Positions 56,238 through 64,000 of a stretch of DNA of 64,000 bases are shown piece after piece. The notes under the pieces are model-generated. The model was not told the origin of the DNA and made no database searches. It worked only from the letters and a program-made list of their open reading frames with translations. The stretch comes from Pseudomonas sp. MM223 (GTDB taxonomy: Bacteria > Pseudomonadota > Gammaproteobacteria > Pseudomonadales > Pseudomonadaceae): NCBI GenBank assembly GCA_947090765.1, contig OX352322.1:4695501-4759500 (forward strand), given 5' to 3'. Position 1 is the first letter of the stretch. Every line of letters begins with the position of its first letter. The translations under genes and the position numbers were made by a program.

Positions 56238-57584
56238 ATGACGACTCCACGCTGGAAGAAAGCCCTGTTTATCAGCCTGGCTACTGCGGTTGCCGCAGGT
56301 GCCGGGTTTGCCGCCTGGCACTACTTCGCCACACCCGCCGGCTATTCCCGTGAGGTGACCCGTCAGGCCAACGACCTGCAGGAACGCATCATCTCGTTCG
56401 ACAGCCATATCACCCTGCCGCTGACGTTTGGCACTGAAGGCAGCGAAGCCGACAAGGACGGCGGTGGCCGCTTCGACCTGGCCAAGGCGGCCCGCGGGCG
56501 TCTGTCGGGCGCTGCGCTGACCATTTTCGCCTGGCCAGAATCCTGGACCGGCAACGATGGCCCACACCGCCCTACCCCAGGCTTTGTCGAGGCCGCCCGC
56601 CATACCCAGGAAGTGCGCTTCAACGCCATCACCGCCATGGTCCGCGATTTCCCGCAACAGGTTGGCATTGCCTACACCCCGCAAGACATGCGGCGCCTGC
56701 AGGGCGAAGGCAAGTTTGCCGTGTTCCTCAGCATGCTCAACGCCTATGCACTGGGCGACGACATCGACCAGCTCGACCGCTGGGCCGCGCGCGGCGTGCG
56801 CATGTTCGGCTTCAGTTACGTGGGCAACAACAGCTGGGCCGACTCCTCGCGCCCGTTGCCGTTCTTCAATGACACCGTCGATGCGCTGGAAGGCCTGTCG
56901 CCAACCGGCAAGCGCGCCGTGCAACGGCTTAATGACCTGGGCGTGATCATCGACGTGTCGCAGATGTCGAGCAAGGCGCTGGCCCAGGTGGCCGCACTCA
57001 GCCGCGCGCCGCTGGTGGCCTCACACTCGGCACCACGGGCCATGGTCGACATCAACCGCAACCTCTCCGACAAGGAACTGCAACTGATCAAGGACAGCGG
57101 CGGGGTGATCCAGCTGGTGGCCTTTTCCACCTACCTGAAACCGCTAAGCAGCAACACCCAGGACAAGCTCAACGCCCTGCGCGCCCGCTACGACTTGCCG
57201 CCGCTGGCCAACCTCAACTATGCGCTGATGCCCGGCGACCCGGTGATCGCCGGCTGGCCTGAGCAGAAGGTAGGCCAGTATGCCGACGAGCTGTACGGCA
57301 TTCTCGACGAAGAGCCGCCCGCCACGCTCAAGGATTATGGCGATGCCATCGACTACACCGTGCGCAAGGTGGGCATTGACCATGTCGGCCTGAGCTCGGA
57401 CTTCAACGAAGGCGGCGGCATCGACGGCTGGCAGGACGCCAGCCAGGCCCGCAACGTCACGGCCGAGCTGATCAGCCGCGGCTACTCCGAAGCGGATATT
57501 GCCAAACTCTGGGGCGGCAACTTCCTGCGGGTGTGGGAGCAGGTGCAGCGTGCTGCGCAGCCTGTTGCCACTTCGTCTCCCTGA
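56238..57584 (+). CDS. pvdM: PvdM, dipeptidase-like pyoverdine maturation protein
   Basis: The 448-residue protein has a signal/anchor (residues 8-28; KALFISLATAVAAGAGFAAW) and the renal dipeptidase (M19) fold. It is needed in the periplasm for ferribactin oxidation, according to work on the pyoverdine pathway. Several metal-ligand positions differ from active dipeptidases: FDSHITLP lacks the Asp of HxD, AVFLSMLNAYAL lacks the Glu of VEGGHAL, and IIDVSQMSS has Gln for His, while LVASHSAP keeps its His. A binding or scaffold role is therefore likely. pvdN follows after 17 nt. Confidence 0.92.
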   Translation: MTTPRWKKALFISLATAVAAGAGFAAWHYFATPAGYSREVTRQANDLQERIISFDSHITLPLTFGTEGSEADKDGGGRFDLAKAARGRLSGAALTIFAWPESWTGNDGPHRPTPGFVEAARHTQEVRFNAITAMVRDFPQQVGIAYTPQDMRRLQGEGKFAVFLSMLNAYALGDDIDQLDRWAARGVRMFGFSYVGNNSWADSSRPLPFFNDTVDALEGLSPTGKRAVQRLNDLGVIIDVSQMSSKALAQVAALSRAPLVASHSAPRAMVDINRNLSDKELQLIKDSGGVIQLVAFSTYLKPLSSNTQDKLNALRARYDLPPLANLNYALMPGDPVIAGWPEQKVGQYADELYGILDEEPPATLKDYGDAIDYTVRKVGIDHVGLSSDFNEGGGIDGWQDASQARNVTAELISRGYSEADIAKLWGGNFLRVWEQVQRAAQPVATSSP

Positions 57585-57601
57585 CCCTTTCGAGCACCTT
57601 G

Positions 57602-58894
57602 ATGAACGATCGTCGCACCTTCCTCAAGCAGGCCGGCCTGCTGGCCGCCGCCCTGCCCCTGGCCGGCCCCGGCGCGCTGCTGCCGGCCGCCCATGCCGCA
57701 GGTTCAGCAACCGCCCGTGCCGATACCTGGGCCGCGTTTCGCGGCCTGTTCGAGCTGGACCCGACGTATGCACACTTCGCCAACTTCCTGATCACCTCGC
57801 ACCCAAGACCCGTGCGCGAAGCCATCGAGGCCCTGCGCGCCCAATTCGACCGCCAACCGGCACACATGGTCGACTGGGACAGCCAGTCGGAATGGAAGCA
57901 CGAAGCCGCCGTGCGTGAGTGGGCGGCGCGCTACCTTGAAGTCACGCCTCGGCAAATTGCCTTGACCGGCAGCACCACCGAGGGCTTGGGACTGATCTAT
58001 GCCGGGCTGAAGATAGCCCCGGGGCAAGAAATTCTCACGACCGTGCATGAGCACTCGGCTGCACGCCATACCATGAGCTTTCGCACTGCGCGCGACGGCA
58101 CGAGCGTGCGGCGGCTGCGCCTGTTCGAAGACCCCGCCAAGGTCAGCACCGACCAGGTGCTGGCCACAATTTCAGCCGCCATCGGGCCGAAAACCCGGGT
58201 ACTGGGCATGACCTGGGTGCATTCGGGCAGTGGCGTGAAGCTGCCCGTGGGCGAGATCGGCAAGCTGGTACGTGAGGTCAATCGTCAGCGTGACGAGCAG
58301 GACCAGATCATCTACGTGATCGACGGCGTGCATGGCTTTGGCGTCGAAGACATGCGTTTTGCCGACTTCAACTGCGACTACTTCATCGCCGGCACCCACA
58401 AGTGGATGTTTGGGCCACGGGGCACAGGGATCATTTGTGCAGCGTCTACCGAGCTGAAGCAGCTGACCCCGACCATCGCCACGTTTTCCGAGAACGAGGA
58501 TTTCGCCACGGTGATGACACCCGGTGGCTACCATGCGTTCGAGCATCGCTGGGCGCTGGGTAAGGCGTTCGAGTTGCACCTGCAACTGGGCAAAGCGGCG
58601 GTACAGGCGCGTATTCATGAGCTGAACGACATGCTCAAGCAGCGGCTTGAAGCACTGCCGGGCATCGAGCTGGTAACGCCACGCAGCGCCCGCTATTCGG
58701 CGGGGTTCAGCTTCTTCCGGGTCAAGGGGCAGGATGCCGATGAGGTGGCCAAGTACCTCAACAGCCAGCGTATTGTCGTGGATGCGGTGTCGCGGGATGT
58801 GGGGCCAGTGGTGCGGACGGCGCCTGGGTTGTTGAATACCGAAGCCGAAATTGAGCGGTTGGTGGATGTGTTGAAGAAGCGCGCTCGCGGGTGA
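57602..58894 (+). CDS. pvdN: PvdN, Tat-exported PLP enzyme of pyoverdine maturation
   Basis: The 430-residue protein starts MNDRRTFLKQAGLLAAALPL with a Tat RR motif and cleavage near residue 37 (HAAG). The fold is aminotransferase class V, with PLP Lys in AGTHKWMFGPRG. In pseudomonads PvdN converts the pyoverdine glutamate side chain to succinamide in the periplasm. It lies 17 nt after pvdM and shares its IS-box promoter. Confidence 0.93.
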   Translation: MNDRRTFLKQAGLLAAALPLAGPGALLPAAHAAGSATARADTWAAFRGLFELDPTYAHFANFLITSHPRPVREAIEALRAQFDRQPAHMVDWDSQSEWKHEAAVREWAARYLEVTPRQIALTGSTTEGLGLIYAGLKIAPGQEILTTVHEHSAARHTMSFRTARDGTSVRRLRLFEDPAKVSTDQVLATISAAIGPKTRVLGMTWVHSGSGVKLPVGEIGKLVREVNRQRDEQDQIIYVIDGVHGFGVEDMRFADFNCDYFIAGTHKWMFGPRGTGIICAASTELKQLTPTIATFSENEDFATVMTPGGYHAFEHRWALGKAFELHLQLGKAAVQARIHELNDMLKQRLEALPGIELVTPRSARYSAGFSFFRVKGQDADEVAKYLNSQRIVVDAVSRDVGPVVRTAPGLLNTEAEIERLVDVLKKRARG

Positions 58895-58900
58895 TCACCT

Positions 58901-59020
58901 GGGGCCGCTTTGCGGCCCATCGCGGCACAAGGCCGCTCCTACAGGTACAGCGCCAGCCTCGAATTGACGCGATCGTTGTAGGAGCGGCCTTGTGCCGCGA
59001 ACGGGGCGCAAAGCGCCCCC
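58901..59020. repeat. REP inverted pair (TGTAGGAGCGGCCTTGTGCC type)
   Basis: GCCCATCGCGGCACAAGGCC and its inverted copy TGTAGGAGCGGCCTTGTGCC, with GGGGCCGCTTTGCGGCCC and GGGGCGCAAAGCGCCCC stems, fill the gap between the convergent pvdN and esterase genes. Confidence 0.8.
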
Positions 59021-59032
59021 GGCAATTCCAAG

Positions 59033-60001
59033 TCAGGACTGGCCACCGACCCGCTGCAACCACTCCCCGACATCCCGGTAAATCCCCTCTACCTGCCCCA
59101 CAATCCCCGACATGCGCAGAAAGTCATGGGTCAACCCGTCCACCCGCGCAAAGGTCACCGCCGTCCCGCCCGCCAGCAACCAGTCGCGATAGGCAATGCC
59201 CTCATCATGCAGCGGGTCGTACTCGGCCACGAACAGGTACGCCGGCGCCAACGGTGCGCGCAACGTCGACAGCAGTGGCGACACCCGCCAGTCCAGGCGC
59301 TGCTCGGGCTGCGGCGCATAGTGCTGGTAGAACCACTCCAGGGTTGGCGTCTCCAACAGGTAGCCCTCGGCATGCTCACGGTGCGATTCACGCTGGCAGG
59401 AGATGTCGGTCACCGGGTAGAACAGCAACTGCGCCAGTGGTTTGAGCGCGAGCGCTTCAGGCTGCTCGACCGCCGTAATGGCCAGCACCGTCGCCAGGCT
59501 GGCACCCACGCTGTCCCCTGCCAGCACTACCCGGCGGTTATCCAGCCCCAGCGCCGTCGCCTGTTCGGCCAGCCAGTTGGCAGTGTCCAGCACATCGTGC
59601 AGGGCCACCGGAAACGGCTGCTCCGGCGCCAGCCGGTAGTCCGCCGCCAGCACCGCAAAATCGCCCAGGGCCGCCAGACGGCGGCACACCGAATCGTGCG
59701 AATCGAGGCTACCAACCACGTAGCCGCCACCATGCAGGTAGAAGATCACCGGCCGCAGGGCATCGCCAGTATCGCCCTGGCGGTACAGGCGGGCAGCCAG
59801 GCTGGCTCCGTCACGCGCAGTGATTTGCAGCTCACTGACCTGGACATCGCCCGGCGGGCTGGGGTCGAGCACCTGCGAACTGCCGGCGAACTCGGCCCGG
59901 GCCTGGGCCACGTCCATCGCGTGCATGGGCAGGCTCCTGCCCGTCAGCCGGCCGAATTCGACCAGTTCCAGAAATGCCGCCAGATCAGGGTGCAGTGCCA
60001 T
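59033..60001 (-). CDS. alpha/beta hydrolase of the HSL (lipase/esterase) family
   Basis: The 322-residue esterase has the HSL oxyanion motif HGGGYVVG, the nucleophile GDSVGASLA, Asp in EYDPLHDEG and His in GLTHDFLRM. It starts MALHPDLAAFLELVEFG at 60001, after AAGGAA. It is divergent from the SCP2/cupin gene. It could act on an acyl group of the siderophore or its precursor, as lipase-like genes sit in pyoverdine loci, but this is inference. Confidence 0.88.
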   Translation of the reverse strand: MALHPDLAAFLELVEFGRLTGRSLPMHAMDVAQARAEFAGSSQVLDPSPPGDVQVSELQITARDGASLAARLYRQGDTGDALRPVIFYLHGGGYVVGSLDSHDSVCRRLAALGDFAVLAADYRLAPEQPFPVALHDVLDTANWLAEQATALGLDNRRVVLAGDSVGASLATVLAITAVEQPEALALKPLAQLLFYPVTDISCQRESHREHAEGYLLETPTLEWFYQHYAPQPEQRLDWRVSPLLSTLRAPLAPAYLFVAEYDPLHDEGIAYRDWLLAGGTAVTFARVDGLTHDFLRMSGIVGQVEGIYRDVGEWLQRVGGQS

Positions 60002-60083
60002 AGGGGTTCCTTGGGTAAACAATGCGACGTAAGCATCCCTACGGGACGTAGCAGCGCGCCCGAAAATTACCCGCCCATACGGC

Positions 60084-60107
60084 TAAATCCTTGGTGCAGG
60101 CACTCGT
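60084..60107 (+). promoter_or_regulatory. PvdS-type IS box before the SCP2/cupin gene
   Basis: TAAAT (60084-60088), N16 and CGT (60105-60107), preceded by GGC as in strong IS boxes, lie 36 bp before the GTG start. Confidence 0.75.
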
Positions 60108-60143
60108 TATCCCTGCACAACGAAAGACCGCCAGAGGCATACC

Positions 60144-61265
60144 GTGGACCTTCAGAGCATCCTCAGCAAACTGTTCGCCAACGCCCATGCCGTCGGCATC
60201 GAAGGCGTATTCCAGTTCGTCTTCGGCCACGACCAGGCCTTCTGGTCGGAAGTACGCGACAGCAGCCGTACCGGCGCTGGCCGGCACAGCGCCCCGGACG
60301 TCACCATCGAAGTGGCCGAGCGCGATTTCCTTGGCATCATGGGCGGCACGGCCAACGTCGAGGAGCTGTTCGCCAGCGCTCGGCTGAAGATTACCGGCAA
60401 TATGGGCCTGGCCACCCTGCTGCCGCAGATCATCAGCAATGCCCGCCGCGGTACGCCGGTTGCCAAGGCGTCGATGAACCAGCGCTACCCCACCCCGCCA
60501 CGCCTGAGCGAACGGGTATCGGCTTCGCAACCGGTGCAGCGCGAGGTAGCACGCATTGCCCACAGTGACATGCCGCTGGCACGCTTCCAGCGTGAGTACC
60601 TGGTGCACGGCACACCGGTGGTCATCCGCGATGCCCTGCAGGGCTGGCCGCTGTTCACCATGGGCCGCGAAGCCTCGCTGGAACACTTCGCCGAACTGCA
60701 GGGCATTACCCGGCACGGCGACTACGTGAAGAAGACCTTCTCCACCGACCGCGACTTCCGCTCCACCTCCATGGCCGATTTCATCGCCTCGCTGGACACC
60801 CCGGCCAAACCGGGGGAAACCCCGGCCTACATGGGCAACAACATCGTGCCGGAAAAGCTGTTGACGCTGATCCGCTACCCACAATATTTCGCACGCGACA
60901 AATTCATCGCACCGCGCATCTGGATCGGGCCCAAGGGCACCCTGACGCCCCTGCACCGTGACGACACCGACAACCTGTTCGCCCAGGTCTGGGGGCAGAA
61001 GGCGTTCACCCTCGCCGCACCGCACCACCGCGCAGCCTTGGGCACCTGGTCGACCAGCCCCAAGGGCGGCCTGGATGGCTGCGACTTCAACCCCGACGCC
61101 CCGGATTACCAGCGCTTCCCGGCGGCGCGCGACGTGCCGTTGCTGCGCGTGGTGCTGCAAGCGGGTGACCTTCTGTTTTTGCCCGAGGGCTGGTTCCATC
61201 AAGTGGAGTCGGTGTCCACGTCGCTGTCGGTGAACTTCTGGGTGAACTCGGGGCGCGGCTGGTAA
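60144..61265 (+). CDS. SCP2 sterol-carrier domain fused to JmjC-like cupin
   Basis: The 373-residue protein (GTG start) has an N-terminal SCP2-like domain (residues 1-110; DVTIEVAERDFLGIMGGTAN and LKITGNMGLATLLPQI). A cupin_8/JmjC domain follows, with metal ligands in LHRDDTDNLFAQVWG (HxD) and the distal His in LPEGWFHQVES. Such enzymes are usually Fe(II)/2-oxoglutarate hydroxylases. An IS box upstream places it in the pyoverdine regulon, and a siderophore-interacting reductase follows 72 nt downstream. It may hydroxylate a residue of the peptide or bind a lipid-tethered precursor. The function is not established. Confidence 0.85.
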   Translation: MDLQSILSKLFANAHAVGIEGVFQFVFGHDQAFWSEVRDSSRTGAGRHSAPDVTIEVAERDFLGIMGGTANVEELFASARLKITGNMGLATLLPQIISNARRGTPVAKASMNQRYPTPPRLSERVSASQPVQREVARIAHSDMPLARFQREYLVHGTPVVIRDALQGWPLFTMGREASLEHFAELQGITRHGDYVKKTFSTDRDFRSTSMADFIASLDTPAKPGETPAYMGNNIVPEKLLTLIRYPQYFARDKFIAPRIWIGPKGTLTPLHRDDTDNLFAQVWGQKAFTLAAPHHRAALGTWSTSPKGGLDGCDFNPDAPDYQRFPAARDVPLLRVVLQAGDLLFLPEGWFHQVESVSTSLSVNFWVNSGRGW

Positions 61266-61337
61266 CGGCCGCATCGGGGCTAATTTGCAAGGCTGGCGGC
61301 TCGTCCCTAGAGAAAACCGCCAGCAAGAGGCCCCCGC

Positions 61338-62306
61338 ATGTCCAGCTCCGCCAGCATCACCCAAGCGCTGCAGCAAGGCCTGCGCCGCCTGATCAAGGGC
61401 CGCGCGCCGGCCACCGGCGCTTACCGCATCTTCGACCTGGTGCTCGCCCGGCGCATTCAACTCAGCCCATCGCTGACACGCCTGGTGTTCACCGGCCCGG
61501 AGGTGGCCGAAATGACCACCCTGGCACCAGACCAGCGCGTCAAGCTGCTGTTCCCCGCCCCTGACGGCTCATTGCCCAGCCTGACCAACGACTTGCACTG
61601 GAAAGCCGCACACAGCGCATTGCCACCCGCTCAGCGCCCGCCGATGCGCACCTACACCATTCGCGCCCTGCGTCGCGAGGCACTGGAGGTGGATGTCGAC
61701 TTTGTGCTGCATGGCGTCAACGGCCCGGCCTCGGCCTGGGCCACCCATGCGCAGGTAGGTGACGGCTTGCAGATGGTTGCGCCTAACCAGGCCTATGCGG
61801 GCGACCCTGGCGGATATGAATGGAAGCCGCCACAAGGTGTGTGCAATGTGCTGCTGGTTGGCGACGAAACGGCGCTGCCGGCTATCGCCGGCATCCTTGA
61901 GCAACTGGCTGAGCACCAACCCGACCTGCCGGTACAGGCGTTCATCGAAGTGCCTCTGGAGGCCGACTGCCTGGACCTGCACCACGGCCCTGCCACCCAC
62001 CTGCACTGGCTGCCGCGCGAAGTGCTGCAATGCGAACACGGCCGCGCCATGCAACATGCCGTGCGTGAACTGGCCAGCCTGCCGCAGGGGCATGCCGCGC
62101 CGCGGGTGAAGCTGGAAGACGTGGATATCGATACGCGGATCTTGTGGGAACAGGCCAGCAGCGCCAGCAGTGTGTTTCATGCCTGGGTGGCGGGGGAATC
62201 GGCGACGGTGATGGAGATTCGTCGGTACCTGATCAAGGAGCGTGGGTTGCAGCGGGATTGCCTGACCCTGATGGGGTATTGGCGGGCCGGGCGTACCTTT
62301 GACTGA
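61338..62306 (+). CDS. siderophore-interacting protein (ViuB/SIP family FAD reductase)
   Basis: The 322-residue protein has the FAD-binding_9 fold. PPMRTYTIRALRREALEVDV is the flavin-binding segment and VLLVGDETALPAIAGIL the NAD(P)H-binding region. The SIP C-terminal segment (HAWVAGESATVMEIRRYLI) is present. Members reduce ferric siderophores in the cytoplasm and release iron. It lies 72 nt after the SCP2/cupin gene and may share its IS-box promoter. Confidence 0.9.
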   Translation: MSSSASITQALQQGLRRLIKGRAPATGAYRIFDLVLARRIQLSPSLTRLVFTGPEVAEMTTLAPDQRVKLLFPAPDGSLPSLTNDLHWKAAHSALPPAQRPPMRTYTIRALRREALEVDVDFVLHGVNGPASAWATHAQVGDGLQMVAPNQAYAGDPGGYEWKPPQGVCNVLLVGDETALPAIAGILEQLAEHQPDLPVQAFIEVPLEADCLDLHHGPATHLHWLPREVLQCEHGRAMQHAVRELASLPQGHAAPRVKLEDVDIDTRILWEQASSASSVFHAWVAGESATVMEIRRYLIKERGLQRDCLTLMGYWRAGRTFD

Positions 62307-62318
62307 CTTGAGATAGCC

Positions 62319-62422
62319 GGGGGGCGCTTTGCGCCCCTTTCGCGGCACAAAGCCGCTCCTACAGGGGAACGCGCAACCCTTGTAGGAGCGGCCTTGTGCC
62401 GCGAAAGGCCGCAAAGCGGCCC
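62319..62422. repeat. REP inverted pair (TGTAGGAGCGGCCTTGTGCC type)
   Basis: TTTCGCGGCACAAAGCCGCT and its inverted copy TGTAGGAGCGGCCTTGTGCC lie between the convergent SIP and pvdH genes, flanked by GGGGGCGCTTTGCGCCCC and GGCCGCAAAGCGGCC stems. Confidence 0.8.
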
Positions 62423-62432
62423 CGGGGATGGA

Positions 62433-63823
62433 TCAGACTGCCGCGATAAAGGCCTCGGCAAAACGCTGCGCCACATCGTCGATCTGCTCGCCACTGATGA
62501 TCAACGGCGGCAGGAAGCGCACCACCGCACCATGCCGCCCCCCCAGCCCAGTATCAGCCCACGCTTCAGGCACTCACGCTGCACCCTGGCCGCCAGCTCA
62601 CGGTTGGCCAGCGGGTGGCCAAGCGCATCCCGCTGACCTTGTGGGTCCACCAGCTCGACCCCGAGCATCAAGCCACGCCCACGAATATCGCCCAGTTGCG
62701 GATAGTCACGCTGCAGCTGTTGCAGGTGCTTGCGCAACCGTTGCCCCATGGCCTCGGCATGCTCGGCCAGACGGTGCTCCACCAGGTAATTGATAACCGC
62801 CGAGCCCGCCGCCATGGCCATTTGATTGCCACGGAACGTGCCGGCATGGGCGCCCGGCTTCCAGGTGTCCAGCCAGTCACGGTACACCACCACCGCCAGC
62901 GGCAGGCTGCCACCGATGGCCTTGGACAAGGTAACCACGTCCGGCACGATGCCGGCATGCTCGAAGGCGAACATGCGCCCTGTGCGGGCAAAACCGCTCT
63001 GGATTTCGTCGACGATCAGCGCAACGCCGGCTTGCTCGGTGATGCGGCGCACACCCTTGAGCCATTCGATATCGGCCGGGATCACCCCACCCTCGCCCTG
63101 CACCACCTCAAGGATCACCGCCGCTGGCAGTGGCACGCCGCTTTCCGGGTCGAGCAGCAGGTTTTCCAGGTAATGCAGGTTGGCCCGGACCCCGGCTTCG
63201 CCGCCCAGGCCGAACGGGCAACGGTAATCGTAGGGGTACGGCATGAACTGCACGCCGTTGCCGAGCAAGGCGCCCAACGGCTGCTTCGGCCCGTTGCTGC
63301 CCATCAGGCTCAGCGCGCCCTGGCTCATCCCGTGGTAGGCGCCATGGAAGGCCAGCACAGTGCTACGGCCGGTGGCCGTGCGTACCAGTTTGAGTGCCGC
63401 CTCCACCGCATCGGTGCCGGTCGGGCCGCAGAACTGCACCTTGGCCTCGCGGCGCAGCGCTTCTGGCAGGATGCCGAACAGGTCCTGGACGAAGCGGTCC
63501 TTGACCGGCGTGGTCAAGTCCAGGGTGTGCAAGGGCAGCTCATCAGCCAGCACACGCTGGATTGCCTCGACCACTACGGGGTGGTTGTGGCCCAACGCGA
63601 GCGTGCCGGCGCCGGCCAGGCAGTCGATGAACTGGCGGCCTTCGACATCCTCCACGTAGATGCCACGGGCGCGCTTGAGCGCCAGGGGAATGCGCCGCGG
63701 GTAGCTGCGGGCGTTGGACTCCTGCTGTTGCTGACGTTGCAGCAGGGGTGATTCGGTGAATTCGTACAAGGGTTGCGACGCGTTGGCCGGTGCAACCTGG
63801 GCAAGGCTGGAAGCGGTGGACAT
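62433..63823 (-). CDS. pvdH: L-2,4-diaminobutyrate:2-oxoglutarate aminotransferase, 1-nt deletion
   Basis: The enzyme makes L-2,4-diaminobutyrate, a building block of the pyoverdine chromophore, from aspartate semialdehyde. It is a class III aminotransferase: CGPTGTDAVEAALKL, DEIQSGFARTGRMFAFEH, and PLP Lys in TLSKAIGGSLPL. The frame breaks near the C-terminus in a C-rich run (about 62538-62552), where one base is missing. The restored tail is LGLGGRHGAVVRFLPPLIIS and on to TGA at 62433, giving 463 residues. A homopolymer sequencing error is likely. An IS box lies upstream. Confidence 0.92.
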
Positions 63824-63869
63824 GGGTAAATCCTCGCAAACAAGCGAATGGGCAGTTATCGCTTGGAAA

Positions 63870-63893
63870 ACGCTTGAGTGCGGGGAGGATTTA
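63870..63893 (-). promoter_or_regulatory. PvdS-type IS box before pvdH
   Basis: On the minus strand TAAAT (63893-63889), N16 and CGT (63872-63870), preceded by TGC, lie 47 bp before the pvdH start. Confidence 0.75.
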
Positions 63894-63924
63894 GCAGTTG
63901 TTGCGGGATTTTACTGTTGCCTGT

Positions 63925-64000
63925 CCCGGCCCTATCGCCGGCAAGCCAGCTCCCACAGGTACACCACAGTTGCTGAAATCTGTATGACACCTGTGGGAGC
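63925..64000. repeat. REP inverted pair, cut by window edge
   Basis: CCGGCCCTATCGCCGGCAAG and the start of an inverted unit (CCTGTGGGAGC at the last bases) form a REP pair that continues beyond the window. Confidence 0.7.

Noticed and set aside
54441..56924. Single 827-codon protein covering pvdP and the region upstream
   Set aside because: The N-terminal part of that frame crosses the pvdM start antisense. The true PvdP N-terminus with a Tat signal lies in another frame and joins at the indel near 55800.

Overview
The window is a high-GC gammaproteobacterial chromosome segment. Gene order (gpsA, fabA-fabB, htpG, the TCA block sucDC-lpd-sucBA-sdhBADC/gltA, etfAB/etfQO, then pyoverdine genes), protein sequences and many ~35-bp REP palindromes point to Pseudomonas, most likely the P. 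putida group. No rRNA, tRNA, insertion sequence, phage or CRISPR array was seen.

Layout. 1-3.9 kb: leftward genes for two alpha/beta hydrolases, a small unknown protein, SixA, a DUF4389 membrane protein and GpsA. 4.1-9.0 kb: overlapping operon of a TonB-dependent receptor, a periplasmic binding protein and a hybrid histidine kinase. 9.2-11 kb: fabA-fabB. 11-18.3 kb: housekeeping and accessory genes (amidohydrolase, pirin, dienelactone hydrolase, htpG, two hotdog thioesterases, a lipoprotein, DUF599). 18.6-19.9 kb: brnQ. 20.3-23.7 kb: a compact two-gene class II lanthipeptide locus (50-residue precursor, 12-bp intercistronic stem-loop, 1029-residue LanM) with no transporter or protease gene, placed between brnQ and sucD. 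23.8-36.7 kb: TCA cycle genes, with gltA divergent from the sdh-suc run. 36.9-42.1 kb: START protein, YkgJ-type protein, MocR regulator, OmpA/DUF4398 lipoproteins and a periplasmic binding protein. 42.2-46.1 kb: etfBA divergent from etfQO. 46.2-48.3 kb: mqsRA toxin-antitoxin and an MFS permease. 48.4-64 kb: a pseudo-receiver protein, an ECF sigma factor, and pyoverdine maturation and export genes (pvdR-pvdT-opmQ, pvdP, pvdM, pvdN), a lipase-like hydrolase, an SCP2/cupin hydroxylase-like fusion, a siderophore-interacting reductase and a diaminobutyrate aminotransferase (pvdH).

Five sites match the PvdS 'IS box' (TAAAT-N16-CGT). They lie before pvdR, pvdP, pvdM, the SCP2/cupin gene and pvdH, and tie the last 15 kb into one iron-starvation regulon although pvdS is not in the window.

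Seven otherwise intact genes (alpha/beta hydrolase at 611, fabB, dienelactone hydrolase, DUF599 gene, gltA, pvdP, pvdH) each carry one single-base indel. Because fabB and gltA are core metabolic genes, consensus sequencing errors are more likely than true pseudogenes. Spans given here join both frames.
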